Shown: one piece after another, positions 18,643 to 27,600 of the stretch
Layout of the letters: each line of letters begins with the position of its first letter
Numbering within the stretch: position 1 is the stretch's first letter
Origin: Spartobacteria bacterium
Lineage (GTDB): Bacteria > Verrucomicrobiota > Verrucomicrobiia > Chthoniobacterales > UBA10450
Assembly: GCA_003167555.1 (NCBI GenBank)
Contig: PMSN01000011.1
Location: forward strand, 124,001 to 188,000
DNA: 64,000 bases
Direction: 5' to 3'
Position numbers and translations under genes: made by a program
Notes under the pieces: model-generated
Told to the model about the DNA's origin: nothing
The model's input: the letters and a program-made list of their open reading frames with translations, nothing else
Databases searched by the model: none

Positions 18643-19428
18643 TCAATTCTGCGCGTGCTTCGCCTCGGCCTTCACCGCATTCCAAATCTGATCGAGTTCC
18701 TCGAGGCCCACGTCGCCCAGCTTCTTGTCTCGGGCGCGCAACGCGTCCTCCAGTTTGTTGAAGCGCGTGACGAACTTGTCGGTCGCTGTTTGTAACGTCG
18801 TCTCCGCATCCAGGTGGCTCTTGCGCGCGAGATTGACCACTGCAAAAAGCAAATCGCCCATCTCATCCGCAATCGCTGCAGGGTCGCGCGACGCGATGGC
18901 CTCTTTTGTTTCCGCCAATTCCTCATCGACCTTCGCGACGACATCGGAAATCTCCGCCCAATCGAAATTGACGCGCGCCGCTTTCTTTTGCGCTTTCTGC
19001 GCTCGCATCAGGGCCGGGAGCGCGGCGGGAAGGCTGGCAAGATAATGACCGCCGGCATCGCCTTTCTCCTCGCGCTTGATCGCCTCCCATTGTTTCATCA
19101 CGCCCTCGCTGTCGCGCACGGCGCTCTCGCCGAAGACGTGCGGATGTCGCCGAATCAGTTTCGCCGCGATCTCCTCGAGCACCTCGCCGATGTTGAAGCG
19201 GCCTGTTTCCTCCGCGATTTCCGAGTGCATCACCGCGAGCAAGATGAGATCGCCCAATTCCTCGCGCAGATTCGCGTCGTCTCGCGCACGCACGGCGCCC
19301 GCGACTTCGTACGCCTCTTCAATCAACGGCGGCAGGAGCGATTCGTTAGTCTGCTCCGCATCCCACGGGCAGCCGCCGGGCGCGCGCAGCTTCGCCACGA
19401 TCTGGCAAAGTTTCTCGAACGCTGTCAT
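18643..19428 (-). CDS. mazG: Nucleoside triphosphate pyrophosphohydrolase MazG
   Basis: 261 residues from ATG 19428, the usual MazG size. It has two all-alpha MazG domains. The first holds the motif CPWDAEQTNESLLPPLIEE with EEAYEVAGAV and the metal-binding helix LREELGDLILLAVMHSEIA. The second has DEELAETKEAI and DEMGDLLFAVVNLAR. It hydrolyses (d)NTPs to monophosphates and pyrophosphate, clearing abnormal nucleotides. The start codon lies inside the arm of a dispersed inverted repeat (the GAATGAC end), so the repeat appears to provide the ATG. Confidence 0.9.
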   Translation of the reverse strand: MTAFEKLCQIVAKLRAPGGCPWDAEQTNESLLPPLIEEAYEVAGAVRARDDANLREELGDLILLAVMHSEIAEETGRFNIGEVLEEIAAKLIRRHPHVFGESAVRDSEGVMKQWEAIKREEKGDAGGHYLASLPAALPALMRAQKAQKKAARVNFDWAEISDVVAKVDEELAETKEAIASRDPAAIADEMGDLLFAVVNLARKSHLDAETTLQTATDKFVTRFNKLEDALRARDKKLGDVGLEELDQIWNAVKAEAKHAQN

Positions 19429-19541
19429 TCTGAGCGAAGCACAGCGGAGTCGAAGAACCCCGCGGCCTTGCAATCGGCGATGCGACGGGATCCCTCAACC
19501 CATTCGACTTCGCTCAGGGCAGGACTTTCGCTCGGGATGAC
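19424..19541 (-). repeat. Dispersed inverted repeat family A (118 bp, reverse orientation)
   Basis: It begins GTCATTCTGAGCGAAGCAC and ends TTCGCTCGGGATGAC. The arms are the reversed form of the family A consensus (GTCATCCCGAGCGAAGTCGA ... CTCCGCTCAGGATGAC). Of the eight copies in the window it is the only one in this orientation on the + strand. It separates mazG from the DUF2270 gene and contains the mazG start codon. Confidence 0.9.
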
Positions 19542-19543
19542 GA

Positions 19544-20263
19544 TCAGATCCTCCACAACGACCGGTGCGTCCGAAACTCCGAGACCTCACCGGTCGTCTT
19601 CTTGCCGACGTAAATGGTGATGCCGATGACGGACGCGAGGGTCCCTACGAAAATGAAAGCGACCAGCCACGACGGAATGTGCCCGACCCGCAACGCACCG
19701 TAGAAGGCGGGCAAACCCTGGACCGGCGCGGAGGCGTGGAGAAAAATTTTCGTGATCCACGCCACCATGATCAGGATGAAAATGAAAACGTAATTACGTT
19801 TCAATCGCCGCCCCACCGCCTCGAGTTTCGTGATCTTGAAGGACGGCAGAATGAGATCTTCGCAGACGAGTTTTTTCCATTCGCCCTGAAGCATGTCGCG
19901 ATTTTCCATCACCATCGGAACGAGAAAATGCGCTTCGAGCATGCGGACGCGCGCGCGGAAGGCGTCGTAAAATCGGTAACGCCGCGCCTCGATCCAGAGC
20001 ATGCCCCAGACGATCGCGAGATTGAAAAAGAAGATGATGTGCGGCACTTCGCGATTTGAAAAAGCGATCGTGATAATGGCCGTGCTGCTGGTGATGGCCC
20101 AGTTTGTCGTGATGTCCAGCCGCTGGCGCCAGACCATGATGCGCCCGAGTTCGCCCCGGTAGAAATGCGACATGGCATTGACGTAGCCGGGATCATAAAG
20201 GCTCTTCTGGAGCGAGATGGTCGCTTCTTCACTCAAACCGCCGAGATTGTTTTCAGTTGCCAC
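19544..20263 (-). CDS. DUF2270 family integral membrane protein
   Basis: A 239-residue protein with the DUF2270 signature MSHFYRGELGRIMVWRQRLD followed by TTNWAITSSTAIITIAFS. It has two N-terminal membrane helices, a soluble middle part with conserved WIEARRYRFYDAFRARVR, and two C-terminal membrane helices. The family is widespread, with no established function. The stop lies three bases past a family A repeat. It is divergent from the EIIA gene, with a 67-base gap. Confidence 0.85.
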   Translation of the reverse strand: MATENNLGGLSEEATISLQKSLYDPGYVNAMSHFYRGELGRIMVWRQRLDITTNWAITSSTAIITIAFSNREVPHIIFFFNLAIVWGMLWIEARRYRFYDAFRARVRMLEAHFLVPMVMENRDMLQGEWKKLVCEDLILPSFKITKLEAVGRRLKRNYVFIFILIMVAWITKIFLHASAPVQGLPAFYGALRVGHIPSWLVAFIFVGTLASVIGITIYVGKKTTGEVSEFRTHRSLWRI

Positions 20264-20330
20264 GAGTGTCTGGATAATTCGATAACTCGGGTTGGCCCGT
20301 CAATCCAATCAATCGCTCAGGTATTCTCCG

Positions 20331-20798
20331 ATGTCCGCGTTGCTCTCCGAAATTCTCGATCCCAAACTGGTCGCGCTCGAATTGCGCGAGGGCACGGCGG
20401 CGGAGGCCATCTTGGAAATAGCGGAACTGCTGCGCGACCACGGTCACGTGCAGGACTACTTCAAATTTGCCGATGCGGTCATGGAACGAGAGGGAAGAAG
20501 CTCGACCAATACCGGCGAGGGCGTTGCCTTTCCGCATGCCCGGACCGAACTCGTGGCGCGCCTTGCCCTGGGAATCGGGCGAAGCACAGCCGGCATTCGC
20601 TTTGGGATGTCGAAAGAGCCTGTCCATTTGATCTTCCTGTTCGGCGTTCCCAAACAAATGGTGACCGATTACCTGGTCTGCGTCGGCGCGGTGGCTCGCG
20701 TGGTGAAAGACAAAGCGAGGCGAAACGCGCTCATGGCAGCGCCGACGGCGGAGGAGTTTGTCGAACTGATGCGAGCCGGCGCGCTGGCGGTGGAGTGA
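20331..20798 (+). CDS. Orphan PTS EIIA-2 / PtsN-like protein
   Basis: 155 residues from ATG 20331; an upstream in-frame ATG at 20292 gives a non-conserved extension. The fold is the mannitol/fructose-type EIIA: an N-terminal helix pair, then SSTNTGEGVAFPHARTELV with the phospho-accepting His in the characteristic PHA context, then VHLIFLFGVPKQ. There is no HPr, EI or sugar permease in the window, so a regulatory nitrogen-PTS role is more likely than transport. The family A repeat at 20824-20913 follows the stop. Confidence 0.8.
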   Translation: MSALLSEILDPKLVALELREGTAAEAILEIAELLRDHGHVQDYFKFADAVMEREGRSSTNTGEGVAFPHARTELVARLALGIGRSTAGIRFGMSKEPVHLIFLFGVPKQMVTDYLVCVGAVARVVKDKARRNALMAAPTAEEFVELMRAGALAVE

Positions 20799-20823
20799 GT
20801 TAGCGCAGCCGTTTCTTAGGCCT

Positions 20824-20913
20824 GTCATCCCGAGCGAAGTCGAGGGACCCCGTGGGGCGTCGAGGATGCTTCACCGGGGTCCTTCGACTCCGCTTCGCTT
20901 CGCTCAGGATGAC
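20824..20913 (+). repeat. Dispersed inverted repeat family A (90 bp)
   Basis: The left arm GTCATCCCGAGCGAAGTCGA continues to GGGACCCCG; the right arm runs from GGGGTCCTTCGACTCC to GCTCAGGATGAC. The arms pair into a long hairpin. Read on the minus strand, its end TCATCCTGA provides the last codons and stop of the adjacent glycosyltransferase gene. Confidence 0.9.
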
Positions 20914-21653
20914 ATCGCTTCTTCGCGGGCTCTCTCCGGTGCCTTTCCGTAATACCAGCGATGCAATCGATGCGGAGAAACCCCCAGATTGTAGAGCACG
21001 ATGAACAAGCCGTTTTGAATGCTCGTTCGCCACGCGCCTTTGCGCAGGTGGCGCCGGCCGGATGATTGCACCGGTGGATCCAACACCGCCACTTTTCCCG
21101 CCGCGCGGAGACGACGGGAAAACTCCACGTCCTCCATAAGCGGAATCGTCGCGAAACCGCCGAGCTTTGTGAACACCTCGCACCGGATAAAAATCGATTG
21201 ATCGCCGTAGAGCGTGCCACCGTGCCGCGTCAGAAAACGGGCGATCGATTCCAGCCACATCAGGCGCGGATGGCGGCCATCGAACTTGCGAAAAAAAGCG
21301 CCGCCGATGATTTCGGGATCGGACAAGGCACATTCGATCGCCTCAATGTGCTCTTCCGCCAGGTCCGTATCCGAATGTTGAAAAATGATCACGTCGCCAC
21401 CCGCCGCGGCGGCGCCCAGGTTCATTTGCTCGCCGCGATTGGGCGCGGGGCAGCCGATAAAGGTCGCGCCGCACGACAGGGCGGTCCGCTCAGATTCGGG
21501 ATCGGCGCCGGCGTCGACCACGATTGTTTCCGAGACGCCTTCGAGCCGGGACAAAGCGGGAAGCAGGGCCGCGAGATTTTTCCCGTCACGCCAGGAGGGA
21601 ACGACAACGCTGATCCGCAAACGGGTCTCGCGACCTTCCGCCGGCCCGTTCAC
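20904..21653 (-). CDS. GT2 glycosyltransferase, TIGR04283-type
   Basis: A 249-residue GT-A fold protein: RISVVVPSWRDGKNLAALLP at the N terminus, ETIVVDAGADPESE, the DxD-like motif FQHSDTDLAEEHIEAIE, then GGTLYGDQSIFIRCEVF and PLMEDVEFSRRLRAAG. This pattern fits the TIGR04283 subgroup of family 2 transferases, some of which sit in arsenosugar pathways; no arsenic genes are present here. The start overlaps the stop of the rhomboid-like gene by ATGA. The last residues (MSS and stop) are read from a family A repeat. Confidence 0.85.
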   Translation of the reverse strand: MNGPAEGRETRLRISVVVPSWRDGKNLAALLPALSRLEGVSETIVVDAGADPESERTALSCGATFIGCPAPNRGEQMNLGAAAAGGDVIIFQHSDTDLAEEHIEAIECALSDPEIIGGAFFRKFDGRHPRLMWLESIARFLTRHGGTLYGDQSIFIRCEVFTKLGGFATIPLMEDVEFSRRLRAAGKVAVLDPPVQSSGRRHLRKGAWRTSIQNGLFIVLYNLGVSPHRLHRWYYGKAPERAREEAMSS

Positions 21654-22504
21654 GTCGATTTTTTCAAGAGACGATTTCGAGCCCGTTCCAGCGCGCGCCG
21701 TTCGGAGGCGGTCAAGCTGTTGATCCCTTGCTTCGAAATTTTATCCAGCACCGGATCGATGGACTCGTGCACGTTCTCCGGCTCAACCACGCGGCGCGGC
21801 GTGGAGCGCGGGACAACATGAAACTTCGGTTTCGGCTGCCAGCGCGATTTGAGGTCGCTCCACCAGACAAGTTCAGGGCCAGCGCCACGAAGGTGGATAA
21901 AGAGCATCGCCGTGGGAATCGTCGTCCAGAGCAGGAGCATGCTGGCCCAATCGTGGAGGGCGAGCGCCGTCAGGGTGCCGATTCCCACCAGGATGAGGGC
22001 AACCCATTTCGCTTGGATCCGCAGGAGCATTTCGACGTTCGGAAAAATCGTGGCGAACGCGATGAAGATGCCGAAGTGAATCATGCCGGAGCCGGCCATT
22101 CCGAGCCGCGTCCACAGGCCGGCCAGGGTGAGGAAAAGGGTGGGCACCCAGAGCAGCAAGACATAGAGAACAATAAAAACGCGGCGGCCAAGGAAACGTT
22201 CCACCTCGCGGCCAAACGCGAAGAGCATGTACATTTCGACCGCGAACCAGAGAAGCGCGGAGCCCGAATACGGCACGTGGACAAAAGCGTAGGTGACGAT
22301 TTGCCAGACGCGCCCCAAGCCCAGCACCTGCGCGCTGTCGAAGACCAGAAAATTCAGAAATCCGGCGCCGCCAAAAGCCGTGAGGAAACAGGTCAGCACC
22401 ATCAGGAAAACATGGAGGGCGACGAGCAGCGTCGTGACATGGATCGGATGCCGGCCCACCCATGTCACCGGCTGGTAGTCATCCGAGGTGGTGACTCCAA
22501 ACAT
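21650..22504 (-). CDS. Rhomboid-like membrane protein with C-terminal DUF6576-type motif
   Basis: 284 residues from ATG 22504. Six to seven membrane helices show rhomboid features (VWQIVTYAFVHVPYSG, FGREVERFLGRRVFIVLY), and the C-terminal tail IDPVLDKISKQGINSLTASE is the short motif found after many Bacteroidota/Verrucomicrobiota rhomboid-family proteins. The usual HxxxN of helix 2 reads ALLWFAVEM. The GxSG serine motif is at best AGSG (in GMAGSGMIHFG), and a possible His lies in LALHDWASM. Protease activity is therefore doubtful. It is coupled by a 4-base overlap to the GT2 gene downstream. Confidence 0.75.
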   Translation of the reverse strand: MFGVTTSDDYQPVTWVGRHPIHVTTLLVALHVFLMVLTCFLTAFGGAGFLNFLVFDSAQVLGLGRVWQIVTYAFVHVPYSGSALLWFAVEMYMLFAFGREVERFLGRRVFIVLYVLLLWVPTLFLTLAGLWTRLGMAGSGMIHFGIFIAFATIFPNVEMLLRIQAKWVALILVGIGTLTALALHDWASMLLLWTTIPTAMLFIHLRGAGPELVWWSDLKSRWQPKPKFHVVPRSTPRRVVEPENVHESIDPVLDKISKQGINSLTASERRALERARNRLLKKST

Positions 22505-22640
22505 GCTTTCAATTAAGTGCGCGCCATCCTTTCGCGCAAGCGCGGTTCGCGGGCCAGAGAATTTGCTTGGAGAAGCGGGCGAAGCGGTGAAAATAACAAT
22601 TCTCTCTGCGCGACTTCGGAATGAGCGGAGGGCCGCACTT

Positions 22641-24452
22641 ATGGATAACCTCGCGCCAGCCATCTCGCCGCCGGGCGGCCTCGGCGATGCAAAGCCCACC
22701 AATCAGGCGGTGCTCGATTGGGTCCAGGAAGTCGCCCGCCTTGCGGAGCCGGAAAATATTTTCTGGTGCGACGGTTCGGAAAAAGAGAACGACTATCTGC
22801 TCGAGCAAGCCCAGCACCTGGGCGTCTTGATCGCGCTGGACCAGAAAAAAAATCCCGGCTCCTATTTGCATCGCTCAAATCCGAACGACGTCGCGCGGGT
22901 CGAGCAATTCACTCTCATCTGCACGCCGACGAAAGAAGAAGCCGGCCCCACGAATAATTGGGCGGCGCCGGCGGAGACCTACACGAAACTTCACAGCATG
23001 CTCGCCGGCGCGATGCGGGGGCGAACGATGTTTGTCGTGCCCTACATCATGGGCCCGCCCGATTCGCCGCTTACGAAGGTCGGCTTCGAGATCACCGATT
23101 CGATCTACGTCGTCCTGAGCATGCGGATCATGACGCGGATGGGATCGATCGCGGTGCAGCGTCTGGGCGCCGATGTGAAAGCGGAATGGAATCGCGGCGT
23201 CCATTCATTGCTCGATGTGAACCCGGATCGCCGGTTGATCTGCCATTTTCCGCAGGACAACGCGATCATCTCGGTCGGCTCCGGTTACGGCGGCAATGTT
23301 TTGCTCAGCAAGAAATGTCTCGCGCTCCGGATCGGTTCGTATCTCGCGCGCAAACAAGGCTGGCTCGCCGAGCACATGCTCATCCTCGGCGTGGAATCGC
23401 CCGAAGGCCGGAAGCATTACGTCGCCGCGGCGTTTCCGAGCGCGTGCGGCAAGACGAATTTCGCGATGCTCATTCCGCCCCCGCATTTCAAAGGCTGGAA
23501 GGTCACCACGATCGGCGACGACATCGCCTGGATGCAGATCGGTCCGGACGGACGGCTCTACGCGGTCAATCCGGAGAACGGATATTTCGGTGTCGTGCCG
23601 GGGACGAGTTACAAATCGAATCCGAATGCGATGACGTCGATCGAGCGCGACACGCTCTACACGAACGTCGCGCTCACCGATGACGGCGATGTTTGGTGGG
23701 AAGGGAAAGACGGCGCGCCGCCGCCGCACGCCATCGATTGGCGTGGCAACGATTGGACTCCCGCTTCAAAAGACAAAGCCGCGCATCCGAACAGCCGCTT
23801 CGCCACCCCGATGCGGAACAATCCGGTCCTCGACCCCGATGTCGAGAAAGGCGCGGGCGTGCCGATCAGCGCGATCATTTTCGGCGGACGCCGGAGCAAT
23901 ACGATGCCGCTGGTTTTCCAGGCGTTCGATTGGACCCATGGCGTTTTCGTCGGTGCCACGATGGCGTCGGAAACCACCGCCGCCTCGACGGGTGCAGTCG
24001 GCCAGGTCCGACGCGATCCCATGGCGATGCTGCCGTTTTGCGGCTACAACATGGGGCAATATTTCGAGCACTGGCTCGAGATCGGTCCGCGCCTAACGAA
24101 TCCGCCGCTGATTTTCAACGTGAACTGGTTCCGCAAAAGCGGCGGCGGAAAATTTCTCTGGCCGGGGTTCGGCGACAATATGCGGGTGCTCAAGTGGATC
24201 ATCGATCGCTGCGAAGGCAAAGGCGGCGCGGCCGAATCTCCCGTCGGATGGGTGCCGCGTCCGGCAGATCTCGATCTGGAGGAACTCGACGGCGTTTCCG
24301 ACGACACGATGAAGGAATTGCTCGCGGTGAAATCGCCCGAATGGAAGACCGAGCGTGAGGGCCAATCGAAATTCTTCGAAACGCTCCAGCCCGACATGCC
24401 CGCGCGGCTCCTCGCCGAGCACGAAAAGGTGGCGAAACGTTTCGCCGGTTGA
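22641..24452 (+). CDS. pckG: Phosphoenolpyruvate carboxykinase (GTP)
   Basis: 603 residues from ATG 22641, the normal size for the GTP-dependent class. Key motifs are MGSIAVQRLG, RRLICHFPQDNAIISVGSGY, the P-loop with reactive Cys FPSACGKTNFAML, GDDIAWMQIGPDGRLYAVNP and NWFRKSGGGKFLWPGFGDN. It converts oxaloacetate to PEP with GTP (gluconeogenesis or anaplerosis) in the cytoplasm. It is divergent from the rhomboid-like gene with a 136-base gap, followed by an inverted repeat. Malate dehydrogenase at 57853 is the only other C4-cycle gene here. Confidence 0.95.
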   Translation: MDNLAPAISPPGGLGDAKPTNQAVLDWVQEVARLAEPENIFWCDGSEKENDYLLEQAQHLGVLIALDQKKNPGSYLHRSNPNDVARVEQFTLICTPTKEEAGPTNNWAAPAETYTKLHSMLAGAMRGRTMFVVPYIMGPPDSPLTKVGFEITDSIYVVLSMRIMTRMGSIAVQRLGADVKAEWNRGVHSLLDVNPDRRLICHFPQDNAIISVGSGYGGNVLLSKKCLALRIGSYLARKQGWLAEHMLILGVESPEGRKHYVAAAFPSACGKTNFAMLIPPPHFKGWKVTTIGDDIAWMQIGPDGRLYAVNPENGYFGVVPGTSYKSNPNAMTSIERDTLYTNVALTDDGDVWWEGKDGAPPPHAIDWRGNDWTPASKDKAAHPNSRFATPMRNNPVLDPDVEKGAGVPISAIIFGGRRSNTMPLVFQAFDWTHGVFVGATMASETTAASTGAVGQVRRDPMAMLPFCGYNMGQYFEHWLEIGPRLTNPPLIFNVNWFRKSGGGKFLWPGFGDNMRVLKWIIDRCEGKGGAAESPVGWVPRPADLDLEELDGVSDDTMKELLAVKSPEWKTEREGQSKFFETLQPDMPARLLAEHEKVAKRFAG

Positions 24453-24470
24453 TCGACGGCCAGCAACGCT

Positions 24471-24626
24471 GTCATCCCGAGCCGCGTCAGACGGCGAGGG
24501 ACCTCGCAACTGCAAATTGGTCCATCGATCAAACCGCGACGCGCAGGTCAACGTAAACGCGTATCACATCGCGGAAGCGGAAGACCGCGTGTGAGGTCCC
24601 TCGTCGTCTGCGCGACTCGGGATGAC
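24471..24626 (+). repeat. Dispersed inverted repeat family B (156 bp)
   Basis: The left arm is GTCATCCCGAGCCGCGTCAG ... GGCGAGGGACCTCGCA; the right arm is TGTGAGGTCCCTCGTCGTCT ... GCGACTCGGGATGAC. It shares the GTCATCCCGAG outer end with family A but has a different core. A second copy lies at 30599-30752, so the two B copies flank the double uvrA gene. The region 24453-24680 contains no gene. Confidence 0.9.
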
Positions 24627-24680
24627 ATGTTTTTTACGCACAAAATTTGCGATTGAACCCGCTCAATCGGATAGTCTCCG

Positions 24681-27600
24681 GTGGGTTCAAAGATCGCCGA
24701 AAAACCATGCGTGACCGCGCCTCCTGACGCGTGTCAATCCGCTTGCGTGGAGATTCGCGGCGCGCGCCAGAACAACCTCAAGGGGATCGATCTCGATCTC
24801 CCGCTCGGAAAATTAACCGTCGTCACCGGCCCGAGCGGCAGCGGAAAGTCGAGCCTCGCCTTCGACACGATCTACGCGGAAGGCCAGCGCCGTTACGTGG
24901 AAACTTTCAGCCCGTACATGCGGCAATTCCTCGACCGCATGGACAAACCGCGTGTCGACGAGATCCGCGGTATCCCGCCGGCGATCGCAATCGAACAGGC
25001 GAACCCGGTGAAAAGTTCGCGTTCCACCGTCGGCACGATGACCGAGATCAACGATTACCTGAAACTCCTGATGCCGCGGATCGCGCGCGCGTTTTGTCCG
25101 AACTGCGGCCGCGAGATTCGCCCGGAAACCGCGCAATCGATCGCCGGCCATGTGATTCGCGAATTCAGTCATCCCGAGCGGAACGAAGCACAGCGGAGTG
25201 AAGTCGAGGGACCCCGTCGCACGTTGAGCGGCACCTCGATAACTCTGCCGCGGGGTCCTTCGACTCCGCTTCGCTCCGCTCAGGATGACAGCAGCGCGAC
25301 TGTGCTGATCACTTTCTGGGTCGGGGTGCCGGCGAAAACAGAGCCGCGCGCATTTTTCGATTTCATCCAGCAACAGGGTTATCTGCGCGTCTGGATCGAC
25401 AACGAAATCGTCCGGGTCGACGGGGAGAAAAAAATCAAACGGCTCGGCGCGCGCGTCCAGGTCATCCAGGACCGAATCGCGATTTCGGAATCGAACCGCC
25501 CGCGTCTCGTCGAGGCGATCGAAACCGCGCTGCGTTTCGGCAAAGACAAGATCAACGTCATTCCGTTCGATTCTCATCCTTCATCCTTCATCCCTCATCC
25601 TTTCTCCACCGGCTGGCATTGCGCGCATTGCGATCTCGATATCCGTCCGCCGACTCCCGGCCTTTTCAGTTTCAATAATCCGCTCGGCGCGTGCCCGGAA
25701 TGCCGCGGCTTCGGTCGCACGATCGCGATCGACTTGAATCGCGCCATCCCTGATCGCTCGCTCAGCATTGCGCAAGGCTGCGTCCGCGTTTTTCGCGGCG
25801 AAGAGATGGGTGAATCGCAGCGCGATCTCATGCGGGCTTGCGCCCGCGAAGAAATCAACGTTCACACTCCCTTCGAGGAGCTGCCGAAAGCCGACCAGGA
25901 TTTTGTCATCAATGGCGAGGCGCGTGACGAAGACACCGATGTCGAAGAGCTGGCGGAGAACGATCGCTGGTACGGTGTGCGTGGATTTTTCAAATGGCTC
26001 GAAAGCAAGACCTACAAAATGCACGTGCGCGTTTTGCTCAGCCGCTATCGCGCCTACACGACTTGTCCTGCCTGCAAAGGCGGGCGTTTTCAGCCGGAGA
26101 CGTTGAACTACCGGATCGTCTCGCACGCCTCCGGCGCAACCAGGGAAACGGCGCGGACGCTGCCGGAGATCGCGCTGCTTTGCATTGCCGACGCCCGGAA
26201 GCTTTTCGCCGATCTGTCCATGCCGCCTAACGACTCGACCGCCGTAATGCTGCGGAACGAAGTCGTCGCGCGACTGCGTTATCTGTGTGAGGTCGGGCTC
26301 GGCTATCTTACGCTCGATCGCTCCACCCGCACGCTCAGCGGCGGCGAAGTGCAGCGCGTGAACCTGACGACCTGTCTCGGCGCGTCGCTCGTGAACACCC
26401 TCTTCGTCATGGACGAACCGAGCGTCGGGCTGCATCCGCGCGATGTCGGCCGGTTGGTCCGTGTGATGCACGATCTGCGCGATAAAGGCAACACGCTGCT
26501 CGTTGTCGAGCACGAGGAAGCAATCATCCGCTCGTCCGATCACGTGATCGATATCGGTCCCGGCCGCGGCGAGCGCGGCGGCGAGTTAGTGTTCAGTGGG
26601 GCGTTGGAGCAGATGTTGGGGAGCGCACGCGCCTCGCGTGCTGGTTTCGGCGCCTCGCCGAAACAATCTTCCGCCGATGAAGTCCGCGATGGCGAGGGCG
26701 CCATCGCCGGCACGCGAGGCGCGTGCGCTCCCCAATCATTGACGCGCGATTATCTCAGTGGTCGCAGGTCGATTCCAGTTCCGAAATCGCGACGCAAGTC
26801 AACTGCCTCGATCCGGATCACCGGCGCGCGCGAACACAATCTCAAGAACCTCGATGTCGAGATTCCGCTCGGGATTTTCAACTGCGTCACCGGTGTGTCC
26901 GGCTCCGGCAAATCGACGCTCATTCACAAAGTGCTCTATCGAAATCTGCTCCAGGCGAAAGGACAGCCGAGCGAGCAGGAACCGGGCGCCTGCAAATCGG
27001 TCACGGGCGCGCATCGCATCGGCGACGTCGTGATGGTCGATCAAGCGCTGCTGGCACGCACGCCGCGCTCGACGCCGATCCTTTACCTCGGACTTTACGA
27101 TCGCGTGCGCGAGCTGTTCGCCGCGCAGCCGGAAGCGATGGCGCAGGGACTGACCGCGAGCGCGTTCTCCTTCAACTCCGGCAGCGGCCGCTGCGAGCGT
27201 TGTTGCGGCACCGGCTTTGAAAAGATCGAGATGCAATTCCTGAGCGATCTTTACGTGCGCTGCGCCGAATGCGAAGGCCGCCGCTTTCAGCCGCACGTCC
27301 TGCGCGTGCAACTGCACGAGAAGTCAATTCACGACGTGCTCCAATTGACCGTCGACGAAGCCATTCAGTTCTTCGCGCTGATCGGCGAATCGGAAAAACT
27401 CGGCAATCCGCTCGATGTTTTGGATGAAGTCGGGCTCGGTTATCTGCGCCTCGGCCAGCCGCTCAACACGCTTTCCGGCGGCGAATCGCAGCGGCTTAAA
27501 CTCGTCAGGCACCTGGCCGATGAAAGTGTGCGCGCGAAACAAAACGGCGCAGCGCGCGGCAATCTCCTTATCTTCGACGAGCCGACGACCGGCCTGCATT

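Noticed and set aside
20904-21653. Arsenosugar pathway from the TIGR04283-type enzyme
   Set aside because: No arsM, arsS or other arsenic genes are nearby; family membership alone does not support it.
24453-24680. A possible small RNA or riboswitch in the gap before the double uvrA
   Set aside because: The whole structure is explained by the family B palindrome seen again at 30599.
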